The position numbers and the translations under genes were made by a program. A model generated the notes under the pieces. The model was not told the origin of the DNA. It worked only from the letters and a program-made list of their open reading frames with translations, and made no database searches. Below, piece after piece: positions 26,517-36,206 of a DNA stretch of 64,000 nucleotides. The number at the start of each line of letters is the position of its first letter. Positions within the stretch are counted from its first letter, which is position 1. This stretch comes from Sphingomonadaceae bacterium (lineage in GTDB: Bacteria; Pseudomonadota; Alphaproteobacteria; Sphingomonadales; Sphingomonadaceae): positions 182,183 through 246,182 of the forward strand of contig JAPZTW010000003.1 of the NCBI GenBank assembly GCA_027533105.1, given 5' to 3'.

Positions 26517-28304
26517 TTGGAAAACCAGAACCAGCGCAACCTGATCCTGGCCGTGGTGCTGAGCGCGCTGCTGCTGTTCGGCTGGGATGCGGGCATCCGC
26601 TATTTCTATCCCGATTCGAGCAAGCCCAAGCCGGCGGCCACGGCAGACACGGCTCCGGCCCCGCAGGCCAGCGCCAGCGGCGCGATCAAGCCGACCCGCG
26701 AGGGGGGGCTGATGAACCCGGCGGATATTGCCGAGGAAGCGCGTGATATCAAGGTCTTGCTGGCCGCTCCGAACCGCATCCCGATCGCTGCACCGGGGCT
26801 GACCGGATCGATCAACCCGGTGGGCGGCGTGATCGACGACCTGGTGACCGTGCGCCATACCGCCACGGTCGACAAGGACAGCGGGCCGCAGCGGATCTTC
26901 TCGCCGGCCGGCACCCCGGCGCAGCACTTCGCGCAGTTCGGCTGGGTCGGCGAAGCCGGCCAGGTGCCCGGACAACAGACCCTGTGGAGTGCCACCGCAG
27001 GCACCAAGCTGACACCTGAGACCCCGGTCACGCTCACCTGGACCAACCCGGCAGGCACCACCTTCACCCTGACCTACAAGATCGACGCCGATTACATGAT
27101 CACCGTCGACCAGGGCGTCAGCAATGCCGGCACCGCGCCGGTCTCGATCCAGCCGGTGGCCCAGATCAACCGCACCAAGAAGACCGCCGCGCTGGACAGC
27201 TTCAACGTCCACGCCGGCCCCTTCGGCGCCTTCGACGAAGTGGTGAATTACGGCATCGACTATGACGATGTCACCGAAGCGCCCAAGGCCCAGGTGGAGA
27301 ACGAGGGCAGCGCCAACTGGTTCGGCTTTACCGATGTCTACTGGATGTCGGCCCTGATCCCCGACACCAAGGCCAAGGCATCGAGCGACTTCCGCGCGAT
27401 CGGCAACGACATCTTCCTGGCCAACATGTTCTATCCGGCCAGCACCCTCGCCCCCGGCCAGGCGCTGACCCGCACGACCAAGCTGTTTGCCGGGGCCAAG
27501 GAAATGAAGGTGCTGGACCGCTATGAGGCGGAAGGCATCGCCAATTTCGGCCTGGCGATCGACTGGGGCTGGTTCCGCTGGTTCGAACGCCCGCTGTTCA
27601 TGCTGCTCGAAGCGCTGTTCCGCACGGTCGGCAACTTTGGCGTCGCGATCATCCTGCTGACCGTGATCGTGCGCGGCATCATGTTCCCGATCGCCCAGAA
27701 GCAGTTCGCCAGCATGGCGGCGATGCGCGCGATCCAGCCCAAGATGAAGGCAATCCAGGAACGCTACAAGGACGACCGGCCCAAGCAGCAGGAAGAGATC
27801 ATGGCGCTCTACAAGAAGGAGGGCGTCAACCCGCTGGCCGGGTGTCTGCCGATCTTCCTGCAGATCCCGGTGTTCTTCGCGCTCTACAAGGTGCTGATCC
27901 TGGCGGTCGAAATGCGCCACCAGCCCTTCGCGCTGTGGATCAAGGACCTGTCCGCGCCCGATCCGCTGCATATCCTCAACCTGTTTGGCCTGCTTGACTT
28001 CACCCCGCCCGCCTTCCTTGGCATCGGCGTGCTGGCGATCCTGCTGGGGATCACCATGTGGCTGCAGTTCAAGCTGAACCCGGCGCCGATGGACCCGGTC
28101 CAGGAACAGGTCTTCTCGATCATGCCGTGGCTGATGATGTTCATCATGGCCCCGTTTGCGGCCGGCCTGTTGATCTACTGGATCACCTCGAACATCCTGA
28201 CGATCGCCCAGCAGAAGTACCTCTATTCCAAGCACCCGCAGCTCAAGGAGCAGGCGGCCAAGGAAGCGGCGGACGCCAAGCGGGCGCGCGAACGGAAGAG
28301 CTGA
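26517..28304 (+). CDS. yidC: Membrane protein insertase YidC
   Basis: Inserts and folds inner-membrane proteins alone or with SecYEG. 595 residues: TM1 at about 6-22 (NLILAVVLSALLLFGWDAGI), a large periplasmic beta-domain (about 60-340) and then the conserved 60KD core. The core reads FGVAIILLTVIVRGIMFPIAQKQFASMAAMRAIQPKMKAI (with the functional Arg), LAGCLPIFLQIPVFFALYKVL and PWLMMFIMAPFAAGLLIYWITSNILTI, ending in a basic tail. The start codon is TTG at 26517, six bases after AGGGGC; the family begins MENQNQRNLI at this point. The yihA ATG follows one base after the stop. Confidence 0.98.
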   Translation: MENQNQRNLILAVVLSALLLFGWDAGIRYFYPDSSKPKPAATADTAPAPQASASGAIKPTREGGLMNPADIAEEARDIKVLLAAPNRIPIAAPGLTGSINPVGGVIDDLVTVRHTATVDKDSGPQRIFSPAGTPAQHFAQFGWVGEAGQVPGQQTLWSATAGTKLTPETPVTLTWTNPAGTTFTLTYKIDADYMITVDQGVSNAGTAPVSIQPVAQINRTKKTAALDSFNVHAGPFGAFDEVVNYGIDYDDVTEAPKAQVENEGSANWFGFTDVYWMSALIPDTKAKASSDFRAIGNDIFLANMFYPASTLAPGQALTRTTKLFAGAKEMKVLDRYEAEGIANFGLAIDWGWFRWFERPLFMLLEALFRTVGNFGVAIILLTVIVRGIMFPIAQKQFASMAAMRAIQPKMKAIQERYKDDRPKQQEEIMALYKKEGVNPLAGCLPIFLQIPVFFALYKVLILAVEMRHQPFALWIKDLSAPDPLHILNLFGLLDFTPPAFLGIGVLAILLGITMWLQFKLNPAPMDPVQEQVFSIMPWLMMFIMAPFAAGLLIYWITSNILTIAQQKYLYSKHPQLKEQAAKEAADAKRARERKS

Positions 28305-28305
28305 G

Positions 28306-28947
28306 ATGGAAACCGAAGACGATCCCGTCGAGCGGGCGCGCCGCCTGTTCGCGGGGCCGATCGAGTTCCTGAAGAGCGCGCCGGGGCTGCAGTTCCTGCC
28401 CGATCCGGAGGTGCCGGAGATCGCCTTTTCGGGCCGTTCCAACGTCGGCAAGTCCAGCCTGATCAACGCGCTGACCGGGCGCAAGTCGCTGGCGCGCGCC
28501 TCGGTCACGCCGGGCCGCACCCAGGAACTGAACTTCTTCGACGTGGGCAATCCGCTGACCTTCCGCCTGGTCGACATGCCCGGCTATGGCTATGCCAAGG
28601 CCCCGCCCCGGGTGGTCGAACAGTGGAAGCGGCTGGTCCGCGATTTCCTGCGCGGGCGGGTGGTGCTGAAGCGCACCATGCTGCTGATCGACAGCCGCCA
28701 CGGGGTGAAGCCCGTCGATGCCGAGATGATGGAAATGCTCGATCAGGCCGCCGTCGGCTATCGCATCGTCCTGACCAAGGCGGACAAGATCAAGGCCAGC
28801 GAACTCGCCGCCGTGACCGCCGCGACCGAGGCCGAGGCGCGCAAGCATTCGGCCGCCTATCCGTTGGTCCACGTGACCTCGGCCGAAAAGGGCATGGGCA
28901 TTCCCGAACTGCGCGCCGCCGTGATGCAGGACGCGCTGGAAACCTGA
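28306..28947 (+). CDS. yihA: Ribosome biogenesis GTPase YihA/EngB (YsxC)
   Basis: Essential GTPase acting late in 50S assembly. 213 residues with G1 GRSNVGKSS (about 44-52), G2 TPGRTQ, G3 DMPGYGYAK, G4 TKADK and G5 VTSAEKGMG, in the EngB order. EngB-specific VVEQWKRLVRDFLRGR and LLIDSRHGVKPVD are present. Last gene of the rpmH operon, one base after yidC. No T-rich terminator is seen before the convergent DUF3999 gene, 28 bases away. Confidence 0.97.
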   Translation: METEDDPVERARRLFAGPIEFLKSAPGLQFLPDPEVPEIAFSGRSNVGKSSLINALTGRKSLARASVTPGRTQELNFFDVGNPLTFRLVDMPGYGYAKAPPRVVEQWKRLVRDFLRGRVVLKRTMLLIDSRHGVKPVDAEMMEMLDQAAVGYRIVLTKADKIKASELAAVTAATEAEARKHSAAYPLVHVTSAEKGMGIPELRAAVMQDALET

Positions 28948-28975
28948 ACCGGGCCGCTGCCAGCCGTCGCTCCGC

Positions 28976-30310
28976 TCAGACCTCGACCGGTTCCTGGTTC
29001 CTGCGCAGCAGCCGCTGCACGGCAAAGGCCAGCACCGCCACACCAACCAGCAGCACTACCCACAGCACCGCCTTGCGGCCGCTGAACGGCCCGCCATTGT
29101 CCGCCGGGGCAATATCGACCACCGGCGGCGCTTCGGCCCGCACCATGGCCTCGGGCAGCTTTGCCGGATCCCCGCGCGGCAGGATTTCGGCCGAGTTGAG
29201 CAGGCTGCGCGGCGCATTGTCCAGCCCCGCGGCCAGGCGATAGGGCGGCTGGCCGTTGAAGCGCCCCAGCATCACGACCTCGCCCAGTTCCAGCTTGATC
29301 TGTGGTACCGCCGCGAAGCCCGCTGTGCGCCGATCAGCCTCGATCCGTAATTCGGCACCCAATGCGCCATCCAGTGGCAGGCGATTGGCCGCGCCCGCGC
29401 TGCTGCGCAGGGTTGCCGCGATCATCGGTTGCCATGCAACTTCCGGGGAAGACCGCGAATAGAGGCGCACTGGCACGACCCCTTCGTTGCTGGCCAGGTT
29501 GACCACCAGGGCATCGGGCAAATGCCGCATGGGCAGCGAAAGGCGGACCTCGTGCGCGCCCTCCAGCCGGGCCCCGCGGGTCGCCAGCACCAGCGGCGGA
29601 CGGGCATTGGCCAGGCCAAGCACCATCCGCGCCCCGGTTACCGCCACGCCGTCCGCCCGGTCCCACGAAACCCGCAGGTAGCGGTCCTTCACCGCGATCC
29701 CACCCAGCGGCACCCGCGCGGCTTCCAGCTGGTTGCCCGCCGCATCGGTGCGGAACAGGGTCTTTTCGCCGACCGTTTCCCAGGTCTTGAGATCGCGGCT
29801 GGCGGCAACGCTTAACGTCACTGGCTGGCCCTGGGGCAGGTCGACCGCAAGTTCCACGGCCAGGGCCGGCCGGTCCAACGCGCGGGTATCGACCAGTGTC
29901 GCCACCTGCCGCTCGCCACCGGGACCGCCCGCCAGCCCGACCACGCGGGCCACCTTGTCCGGCCCGATCGCAATCGCCACCCCGCCCTCGCGCGGCCCGG
30001 CGCTGGCCCGGACCGGATAGGAGGGCACGGCCACAAGCTGGCTGCGTTCCTCGGCCTCTTTCAGGCAGGCAAAGGGCAAGGCCCGCCCGGTGGCATCGAA
30101 CAGGCGCAGGTCACCAAGGTCGCTGGTCCGCAGCGCCAGCAGGGCGGCGGGCGGAACGACCAGCCGCTGCTCGGCCGAACCGCCCGGCGCAGGCTCCACC
30201 GTCCATTGCCCGGCATAGGCATCGGGCCGGGCCGGATCGGGGGCAGTACCTTTGCCGCAGGCGGTCAGCAGCACCAGTCCGGCGAGGACGAGCGGACGTA
30301 GCATCATCAT
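28976..30310 (-). CDS. DUF3999 membrane-anchored protein
   Basis: A 444-residue envelope protein. The N-terminus is a lipoprotein-type signal (LRPLVLAGLVLLTACGKG), followed by a large beta-rich periplasmic region with LVVPPAALLALRTSDLGDLRLFDATGRALPFA, typical of DUF3999. A single C-terminal membrane helix (KAVLWVVLLVGVAVLAFAVQRLL, about 410-432) precedes a short cytoplasmic tail. DUF3999 genes usually follow DUF2339 genes, as here. The ATG at 30310 overlaps the upstream DUF2339 stop (ATGA), with GGGAGGAG at good distance. Function unknown. Confidence 0.85.
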   Translation of the reverse strand: MMMLRPLVLAGLVLLTACGKGTAPDPARPDAYAGQWTVEPAPGGSAEQRLVVPPAALLALRTSDLGDLRLFDATGRALPFACLKEAEERSQLVAVPSYPVRASAGPREGGVAIAIGPDKVARVVGLAGGPGGERQVATLVDTRALDRPALAVELAVDLPQGQPVTLSVAASRDLKTWETVGEKTLFRTDAAGNQLEAARVPLGGIAVKDRYLRVSWDRADGVAVTGARMVLGLANARPPLVLATRGARLEGAHEVRLSLPMRHLPDALVVNLASNEGVVPVRLYSRSSPEVAWQPMIAATLRSSAGAANRLPLDGALGAELRIEADRRTAGFAAVPQIKLELGEVVMLGRFNGQPPYRLAAGLDNAPRSLLNSAEILPRGDPAKLPEAMVRAEAPPVVDIAPADNGGPFSGRKAVLWVVLLVGVAVLAFAVQRLLRRNQEPVEV

Positions 30311-33168
30311 GGTTGGCGCTCCTCCCCGGCTTCGCCCTTGCGCGGCGGCAGCGGCACGAAATAGCCGATCACCAGCATCATGATCCCCACCGCGATGAAG
30401 GTGACAATCCGCTGCCAGCCTTCGGCATTCGACATGTCGACCAGCAGCAGCTTGGCCACCACTAGCGCCAGCAGCCCCGCCCCCAGCAGCCACAGCGGGC
30501 GCAGGGCGCGGCGCTTGGCCAGCAGCATCAGCGCCATGGCCAGCAGCGTCCACAGGATCGAGAGGCCCGCCTGGACCACCGGGCTGTCAGCCAGGGTGGC
30601 GGCATGCCAGGGCACGTCGAGCCAGTGGTGCACGGTGCGCAGCCAGATCGCGTTGACCGCGACAAAGCCCAGCAGCGCGGCGATCGCGGGGGCGACTGGC
30701 CCCTTCAGCATATCGGCTCCATCGGGCGCGGGGCGGGCCGCGATCGCCATGTTCCGCCACAGCGCCAGCGCCGCCAGGGCCAGCAGGACCGACAGGTCAA
30801 CCGGGTTGAGCAGCGGCACATAGGGCAGCGGATCGGTTACCCCTTCGGCCAGCAGAGCAATGCCGAAGGCCCCGCCCAGCACCAGCAGCGCCAGCGGCAG
30901 GGCAGCAATCCACCACCAGGCCGCGCCGTGGCGGGCCAGCGGCCAGACCTGCGCCGGAGCAGCCCCGCTGCGCTGCCAGTCCCCGGCGCGGACCAGCGCG
31001 AACAGCGCCAACGTGCCCGCCACCAGGAAGGCCACCCCGGCCCACGAGGTATCCCACAGGTCGGCCCGGTCAATCCCGAGGTAGAGCGAATTGGCAAGGA
31101 TCCCGGCCAGCAGCCAGACGGTGCCGGCATGGGCCAGCGCCTGCCAGCCTGACAGGTGGGTGCCAGGGGCCGCTTCGGGCAAGGCGTCGGTCTGGTACAG
31201 AACCCAGCCAACCAGCCCCAGCACCGCCGCCCAGGGCAGCACTTCCGGCCAGGTCAGCACGAAGTTGCCCGCGCCCACCTGCAACAGCAGCGTGATCAGC
31301 GCCAGCGGCACGGCCAGCCGCGAGGGCCAGCCCGCCACCGGCCAGGCGGCGCGGCGCGCGACCCACAGCGCCAGGGCCATGGCGGCCAACACGGCCACCG
31401 TCAGCACCAGTTGCTGCATGGTCATGGTGAAGATCGGCACGATCAGCTCGGCATTGGCCGGATCGGGCCGGGCACGCGTCACTTCCTGCACCAGCGCGAG
31501 GCAGGTGAAGATGAAGCCGCCCAGGAACAGCGGCTTTTCCAGCCCGCGCTCGATCGGCGCATAGCCTTCGGCCAGCCACGACCCGCTGTGCGGCAGGTCG
31601 CGCCGCAGCCACCAGGCCAGCGCCAGCAATGGCCCGGCGACCAGCACCAGCCCGACAAAGGCATTGTTGGCCAGTGGCAGCGCGGCCACGTTCGGCTCCA
31701 GCGTGACCAGGGCAATCCCCGCCGCCAGCGCCACCAGCAGCAGGCCAAAGGCGCGCGGCATCCAGCGGGCCTGGCGCATGCCCACCCAGAAGGCGGCGAG
31801 GCCTTCGAGCGCCCAGGCCGAACCGGTCCACCGGACATCGAGCGCCAGCGGGATCGCCAGGGTGCCAAAGCCCACCCCGATCGCGATCAGGCATTCGCCC
31901 AGCACCCGCGTTTCGGGTCGGGGCTTGCGCCAGACCCAGGCCGCCAGTGCGACATAGACCGCGCCAAAGGCCAGTGCGGCATAGGCCTGGCCAAAGGGGC
32001 GATCGGCCACCAGCTGGGCCTGCAGGCCGAAGCCGACCAGCGCCGTACCGAACAGCAGGGTCGAATCTGCCGCAAAGCCAAACTTGCCCGGCGTGTTGTG
32101 GGCATAGAGGATCGCGGTGACGAGGTAGATCGCCACGGTCAGCGCCAGGAACAGCTGGCAGTACCAGAAGTGCGCCGGAACATAATTGGCCGCAGCCCAG
32201 AGCCCGCCAATGCCGAAGCTGGCGAAGAAGCCCAGCAGGTTCAGCGGGCGCCACGATTTCCACCGCGCGATGACCAGGATCGCGAGGTTCAGCACGGTGC
32301 CATAGGTGAACAGCGCCAGCGGCGTCTCGCTTTCCCCGCCCAGCAGGACCGGCACGGCGAATCCTCCGGCGAAGGACAAGAGCGCCATGGCGCGCGAATC
32401 CTGCAGCAGCGCCAGCGCGCAGCCCAGCGCGGCGATCACCACCATCAGGCCGAAGGCGCCGAGCGGCGGCATCACCTCGAACAGGCGCGCGGCGGCAAAG
32501 ACCGTCAGGTAGAGCACGGCCACGCCGCCGCCTTGCAGCGCCAGGCCATATTCGGGCCGCTCGATCCGGCGGTTGAAGCCGACCGCCAGCAGCACGGCGC
32601 CGGCCGCGCCGACCAGCGCCAGGCGCAGCTCGATCGGGAACAGTCCGGCGGCGGCGGCATAACGCGCCAGGAAGCTGAGGCCGACGAACAGGATTACCAG
32701 GCCGACCCGGACGATCGTGTTGCCGCCCAGGAACCAGTCGCGCACCGCGCCGATCCCGCGCTCGATCGCGCCCGGTTCGGGCGGCGGCAGGGGCACCTCG
32801 GGTGCGGCCGGGAGTGGCGGGGGCGCGGGCGGCGGGGCGGGTGCCGCCAGTGTTGCGGCGGGAATCGCCTCCTTGGCGGCGGCGCGGCGGGTCGCGGGAA
32901 CGCTGGCCTGCGGCGCAGGCGCAACCGGAGCCGGCGGCGGGGCCACTGTGCGGGCGGCCAGCGCCTGCTCGATCTGCTGGGCGATGTAATCCTTCAGCTC
33001 GGCATCAACGATCCGCTTGAGCGTGGCCCGGGCCAGACCCTCAACCGAACCGTGCAGCCACAGCCCGGCCAAGAGGCCGAACAGGCCGCCAACGATCAGT
33101 CCGTAGGGCTCGAAATCGGCGGCCAGCCAGCCGAGCAGCGCGCCACAGGTTGCACCCCAGAGTCTCAT
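30307..33168 (-). CDS. DUF2339 giant polytopic membrane protein
   Basis: A 953-residue protein. It begins with a short glycine-zipper-like membrane region (LWGATCGALLGWLAADFEPYGLIVGGLFGLLAGLWLHG), then a cytoplasmic helix and a Pro/Ala-rich linker (about 95-150). Then IERGIGAVRDWFLGGNTIVRVGLVILFVGLSFLARYAAAAGLF opens more than twenty consecutive membrane helices. The motif GGNTIVRVG is the DUF2339 hallmark. No activity is known; pairing with DUF3999 suggests a complex with a periplasmic arm. ATG 33168 follows GGGAGGTGGCTGGCG. The membrane segments are extremely Ala/Leu/Gly-rich. Confidence 0.87.
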   Translation of the reverse strand: MRLWGATCGALLGWLAADFEPYGLIVGGLFGLLAGLWLHGSVEGLARATLKRIVDAELKDYIAQQIEQALAARTVAPPPAPVAPAPQASVPATRRAAAKEAIPAATLAAPAPPPAPPPLPAAPEVPLPPPEPGAIERGIGAVRDWFLGGNTIVRVGLVILFVGLSFLARYAAAAGLFPIELRLALVGAAGAVLLAVGFNRRIERPEYGLALQGGGVAVLYLTVFAAARLFEVMPPLGAFGLMVVIAALGCALALLQDSRAMALLSFAGGFAVPVLLGGESETPLALFTYGTVLNLAILVIARWKSWRPLNLLGFFASFGIGGLWAAANYVPAHFWYCQLFLALTVAIYLVTAILYAHNTPGKFGFAADSTLLFGTALVGFGLQAQLVADRPFGQAYAALAFGAVYVALAAWVWRKPRPETRVLGECLIAIGVGFGTLAIPLALDVRWTGSAWALEGLAAFWVGMRQARWMPRAFGLLLVALAAGIALVTLEPNVAALPLANNAFVGLVLVAGPLLALAWWLRRDLPHSGSWLAEGYAPIERGLEKPLFLGGFIFTCLALVQEVTRARPDPANAELIVPIFTMTMQQLVLTVAVLAAMALALWVARRAAWPVAGWPSRLAVPLALITLLLQVGAGNFVLTWPEVLPWAAVLGLVGWVLYQTDALPEAAPGTHLSGWQALAHAGTVWLLAGILANSLYLGIDRADLWDTSWAGVAFLVAGTLALFALVRAGDWQRSGAAPAQVWPLARHGAAWWWIAALPLALLVLGGAFGIALLAEGVTDPLPYVPLLNPVDLSVLLALAALALWRNMAIAARPAPDGADMLKGPVAPAIAALLGFVAVNAIWLRTVHHWLDVPWHAATLADSPVVQAGLSILWTLLAMALMLLAKRRALRPLWLLGAGLLALVVAKLLLVDMSNAEGWQRIVTFIAVGIMMLVIGYFVPLPPRKGEAGEERQP

Positions 33169-33243
33169 CGCCAGCCACCTCCCTTGGGTAGCGCAGTCTA
33201 GGCATGAGAGGGGGGCGGCGGCAATGCCCTTATTTTGAAGCAA

Positions 33244-33666
33244 TTAGCGCGCAAACAATTGATCGAGGCTGGCAAATGCCTTGATCTCGATGGCATTGCC
33301 GCTGGGATCGCGGAAGAACATCGTCGATTGCTCGCCCGGCTGGCCCTTGAAGCGGGTATAGGGTTCGATCTCGAAGCTGACGCCCGCTTCGCGCATCCGC
33401 TGCGCCAGCGCGTCGAAATCCTCCAGCGTCAGGACCACGCCGAAATGCGGCACCGGCACGCCATGCCCATCGACATGATTGCGCGCCGCATCGCGCCCGG
33501 CATTGGCCGGGGCAAGGTGCGCGACCAGCTGGTGGCCGAAGAAATCGAAATCGATCCATTCGTCGGACGAGCGCCCCTCGCCGCAGCCCAGCACCCCGCC
33601 GTAAAAGGCGCGCGCGGCGGCCAGGTCGTGCACCGGAAAGGCGAGGTGGAAGGGGCGCAGGCTCAT
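33244..33666 (-). CDS. VOC-family dioxygenase-like protein
   Basis: A 140-residue glyoxalase/extradiol-dioxygenase fold protein: PFHLAFPVHDLAAARAFYGGVLGC, WIDFDFFGHQLVAHLAP, VPVPHFGVVLTLEDFDALAQRM and MFFRDPSGNAIEIKAF. Three plausible metal ligands are the first-strand His (FHLAF), the His in PHFGV and the Glu in AIEIKAF. Close homologues are annotated only by fold. Its ATG shares one base with the trhO stop (TAATG at 33668-33664), so the two are coupled. Confidence 0.85.
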   Translation of the reverse strand: MSLRPFHLAFPVHDLAAARAFYGGVLGCGEGRSSDEWIDFDFFGHQLVAHLAPANAGRDAARNHVDGHGVPVPHFGVVLTLEDFDALAQRMREAGVSFEIEPYTRFKGQPGEQSTMFFRDPSGNAIEIKAFASLDQLFAR

Positions 33667-34616
33667 TACGACTCCTCGGGCATTTGCGCCCCGACATGGG
33701 CAAGGCCGCGCGCGGCGGCAAGCATTTCCTGGCGGTGGCGCTCGCGATACCCGGCGCGCTGTTCCTCGGTCCGTTCGCCAAAGCAGGCCGGGCAGCTGAC
33801 GCCTTCCTCATACTCCGGCGCGGCTTGCGCCTCGGGGCTGACCGGGCGGCGGCAGGCATGGCAGAGCGCGTGGCTGCCCGGCACCAGCCCGTGCCCGACA
33901 CTGACCCGCTGATCGAAGACAAAGCATTCGCCCTGCCACCGGCTCTGCTCCTCCGGCACGTCCTCCAGGTACTTCAGGATCCCGCCCTGGAGGTGATAGA
34001 CCTCCTCCACCCCCTCGGCCTTGAGGAAGGCGGTGCTCTTTTCGCAGCGGATCCCGCCGGTGCAGAACATCGCCACTTTCGGCGCCTTGCCCTGCCCCAG
34101 CAGCTCGTCCCGGCGGGCGCGGAACCAATCCGGAAAGTCGCGGAAGCTGGCGGTCTGCGGATCGATCGCGCCCTGGAAAGTGCCGATCGCCACTTCGTAA
34201 TCGTTGCGGGTGTCGATCAGGATCGTTTCCGGATCGGCGATCAGCGCGTTCCAGTCCGCCGGGGCCACATAGGTCCCGACCGAGGCCAGCGGATCGATGT
34301 CGGCCACCCCCATGGTGACGATCTCGGCCTTCAGTCGCACCTTCATCCGGTGGAACGGCATGGCCGGCGCGCGCGAGAACTTCACGTCGAGCTCCGCGCA
34401 GCCCGGCAGGCCGCGAATGTGATCGAGCACGGCGGCGATCCCTGCGTCGCTCCCCGCGATCGTGCCGTTGACCCCCTCGTGCGCCAGCAGCAGCGTGCCC
34501 TTCACCCCGTGCTGGCGGCACTGCTCCAGCAGCGGCGCGCGCAAGGCGGCGTGGTCCGCGAACGGCGTGAACTTGTAGAGCGCCGCAACGCAGATCGGCA
34601 GGCTGGCGGGGTCCAT
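33666..34616 (-). CDS. trhO: tRNA uridine(34) hydroxylase (rhodanese-type, TrhO/YceA)
   Basis: Adds a hydroxyl at C5 of the wobble uridine in certain tRNAs. 316 residues: an N-terminal acylphosphatase-like domain ([18 protein letters not shown]), then a rhodanese domain with [22 protein letters not shown] and the loop [17 protein letters not shown], whose Cys residues are the functional ones. A C-terminal Cys-rich tail follows ([30 protein letters not shown]). Family length and motifs fit the UPF0176 group now named TrhO. Downstream VOC gene is coupled. Divergent from the GST gene. Confidence 0.93.
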   Translation of the reverse strand: MDPASLPICVAALYKFTPFADHAALRAPLLEQCRQHGVKGTLLLAHEGVNGTIAGSDAGIAAVLDHIRGLPGCAELDVKFSRAPAMPFHRMKVRLKAEIVTMGVADIDPLASVGTYVAPADWNALIADPETILIDTRNDYEVAIGTFQGAIDPQTASFRDFPDWFRARRDELLGQGKAPKVAMFCTGGIRCEKSTAFLKAEGVEEVYHLQGGILKYLEDVPEEQSRWQGECFVFDQRVSVGHGLVPGSHALCHACRRPVSPEAQAAPEYEEGVSCPACFGERTEEQRAGYRERHRQEMLAAARGLAHVGAQMPEES

Positions 34617-34677
34617 GGCACCGGCCCTAATCGTTCATTCTCGACACCGTCAAGCTGAACGGCTAGCGCATGCGGCC

Positions 34678-35358
34678 ATGAAGCTGATCATCGGCAACAA
34701 GAACTATTCCAGCTGGTCGCTGCGCGGCTGGCTGGCGTGCAAGCAGTCAGGCCTTCACTTCGAGGAGATCCAGGTCCCGCTCTATGGCGAGGACTGGGAT
34801 CACCGGAAGAAGGAGCATGACGAGATCGCGCCCTCATCCGGCAAGGTGCCGGTGCTGTGGGATGGCGATGCCGTGGTCTGGGACAGCCTGGCGATCGTCG
34901 AATACCTGGCCGACCGCGTGGGGCGCGAGCGGTTCTGGCCCAAGGCCGACGATGCCCGCGCCATGGCCCGCTCGATGGTGGCGGAAATGCATTCGTCCTA
35001 TGCCGCGCTGCGCCGCCAGTGCCCGATGAATATCCGCCGCCAGGTGGAAGGCTGGGAAATCGACGAGGAAGCCCGCCAGGACATCGTCCGCATCCTGACC
35101 CTGTGGGCCGAGGCGCGCGCCCGGTTCGGGCGGGGCGGGCCGTTCCTGTTCGGCACCTTCAGCGCCGCCGATATCTTTTATGCGCCTGTCGTCAGCCGCT
35201 TCCTGACCTATGGGATAGGTGTGCCGGGCTTCGCCCTCGCCTATATGGAAGCGGTGTGGGAACATGAATGGTTGCAGGCCTGGGTGGCCGCAGCCGAGGA
35301 AGAAGAATGGGTGATCGAACAATGGGAAAAGCCGGGCATAACGAAGGGCGGCAAGTGA
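34678..35358 (+). CDS. Glutathione S-transferase
   Basis: A 226-residue two-domain GST. The thioredoxin-like half contains KLIIGNKNYSSWSLRGWLAC with Ser residues in the catalytic position, SSGKVPVLWDG (cis-Pro loop) and VVWDSLAIVEYLAD (the Glu-Ser-type glutathione contact is Asp-Ser here). The helical domain has the N-capping motif region FLFGTFSAADIFYAPVVSRF. NYSSWSLR resembles YfcF/GstA-like members acting as peroxidases or isomerases, substrate unknown. The ATG is 34678. The stop overlaps the next gene by one base (TGATG), so an S1/P1 nuclease is translationally coupled to it. Confidence 0.9.
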   Translation: MKLIIGNKNYSSWSLRGWLACKQSGLHFEEIQVPLYGEDWDHRKKEHDEIAPSSGKVPVLWDGDAVVWDSLAIVEYLADRVGRERFWPKADDARAMARSMVAEMHSSYAALRRQCPMNIRRQVEGWEIDEEARQDIVRILTLWAEARARFGRGGPFLFGTFSAADIFYAPVVSRFLTYGIGVPGFALAYMEAVWEHEWLQAWVAAAEEEEWVIEQWEKPGITKGGK

Positions 35359-36206
35359 TGCGCTGGCTGGCAATCATGCTGGCGGCACTGGGCGCGCTGG
35401 CGGCACGGCCGGCGCTCGCCTGGGGCGAATTCGGCCACCACGCCACGGCCAGCATTGCCTGGGCCAATGTCTCGCCGCAGACCCAGCGCGCCGTGCGCGA
35501 GCTGCTGCGCGCCGAAAAGGGGCTGGGCACCGCCTATTGCCGGGTCCGCAGCCTGGAGGAAGCCAGCTACTGGCCGGACTGCATCCGCCGCGAGGGCTGG
35601 CGCTGGGGCTATTCCTTCGCCTGGCACTATCAGACCATGAACGTCTGCAAGCCCTATGATCCGCGCGCCAACTGTTCGGGCGGCAATTGCGTGACCGGGC
35701 AGATCGAGCGCAACCGCCGGATCCTCGCCGACAAGAGCCTGCCTGCCGCCCAGCGGCTGGAAGCGCTCGCCTGGCTGACCCACTTCGTGGGCGATCTCCA
35801 CATGCCGCTCCATTCGGGCGACAAGGACGATCGCGGCGGCAATGATGTCGCTGCGAAATACGGCATCGCGCCCGGCCGCAACCTCCATTCGATCTGGGAC
35901 GGGCCGATGGCCGAACGCGGCGTCACTTCCGCCGTGCCCCCGCTGATCCGCCGCTATACCCCTGAAGAGCGCGCCGCCCTCAATGGCGGCACCAGCGCCG
36001 ATTGGGGCCGCGAAAGCTGGGAGCTGGCGCGCAAGCTGGTCTATACCAAGGCCTTCGACCGCGATCCGTGCGAAGGCGGCGAAACGCCGAAGGAAGTGGT
36101 CTGGACCGACGAGGATATCGAGGCCAGCATCCCCACGCTGCAACAACGCATCAGCCAGGCCGGACTGCGCCTGGCCCGTCTACTGGACGAGGCCCTGGGC
36201 CGCTAG
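35358..36206 (+). CDS. S1/P1-family exported nuclease
   Basis: A 282-residue zinc-dependent endonuclease of the phospholipase C/P1 nuclease fold, cutting single-stranded nucleic acids in the periplasm or outside. After the signal peptide (about 1-21, ending ALA) the mature protein begins WGEFGHH, where the N-terminal Trp and the following His are zinc ligands. Further ligands lie in AWHYQTMNV, LTHFVGDLHMPLHSG and DRGGND, and NLHSIWDG supplies the last His and Asp. Four Cys in the N-terminal half (YCRV, DCIR, VCKP, NCSGGNC) suggest disulfides. Coupled to the GST gene; stop overlaps the cupin gene in CTAG. Confidence 0.92.
   Translation: MRWLAIMLAALGALAARPALAWGEFGHHATASIAWANVSPQTQRAVRELLRAEKGLGTAYCRVRSLEEASYWPDCIRREGWRWGYSFAWHYQTMNVCKPYDPRANCSGGNCVTGQIERNRRILADKSLPAAQRLEALAWLTHFVGDLHMPLHSGDKDDRGGNDVAAKYGIAPGRNLHSIWDGPMAERGVTSAVPPLIRRYTPEERAALNGGTSADWGRESWELARKLVYTKAFDRDPCEGGETPKEVVWTDEDIEASIPTLQQRISQAGLRLARLLDEALGR

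Noticed and set aside
26382..28577. A 731-codon open frame antisense to yidC
   Set aside because: yidC and yihA on the + strand are certain; the antisense frame is a shadow of high third-position GC.
31156..33201. A 681-codon Gln/Arg/His-rich frame opposite DUF2339
   Set aside because: It is the complement of Ala/Leu-rich membrane helices and has no domain of its own.
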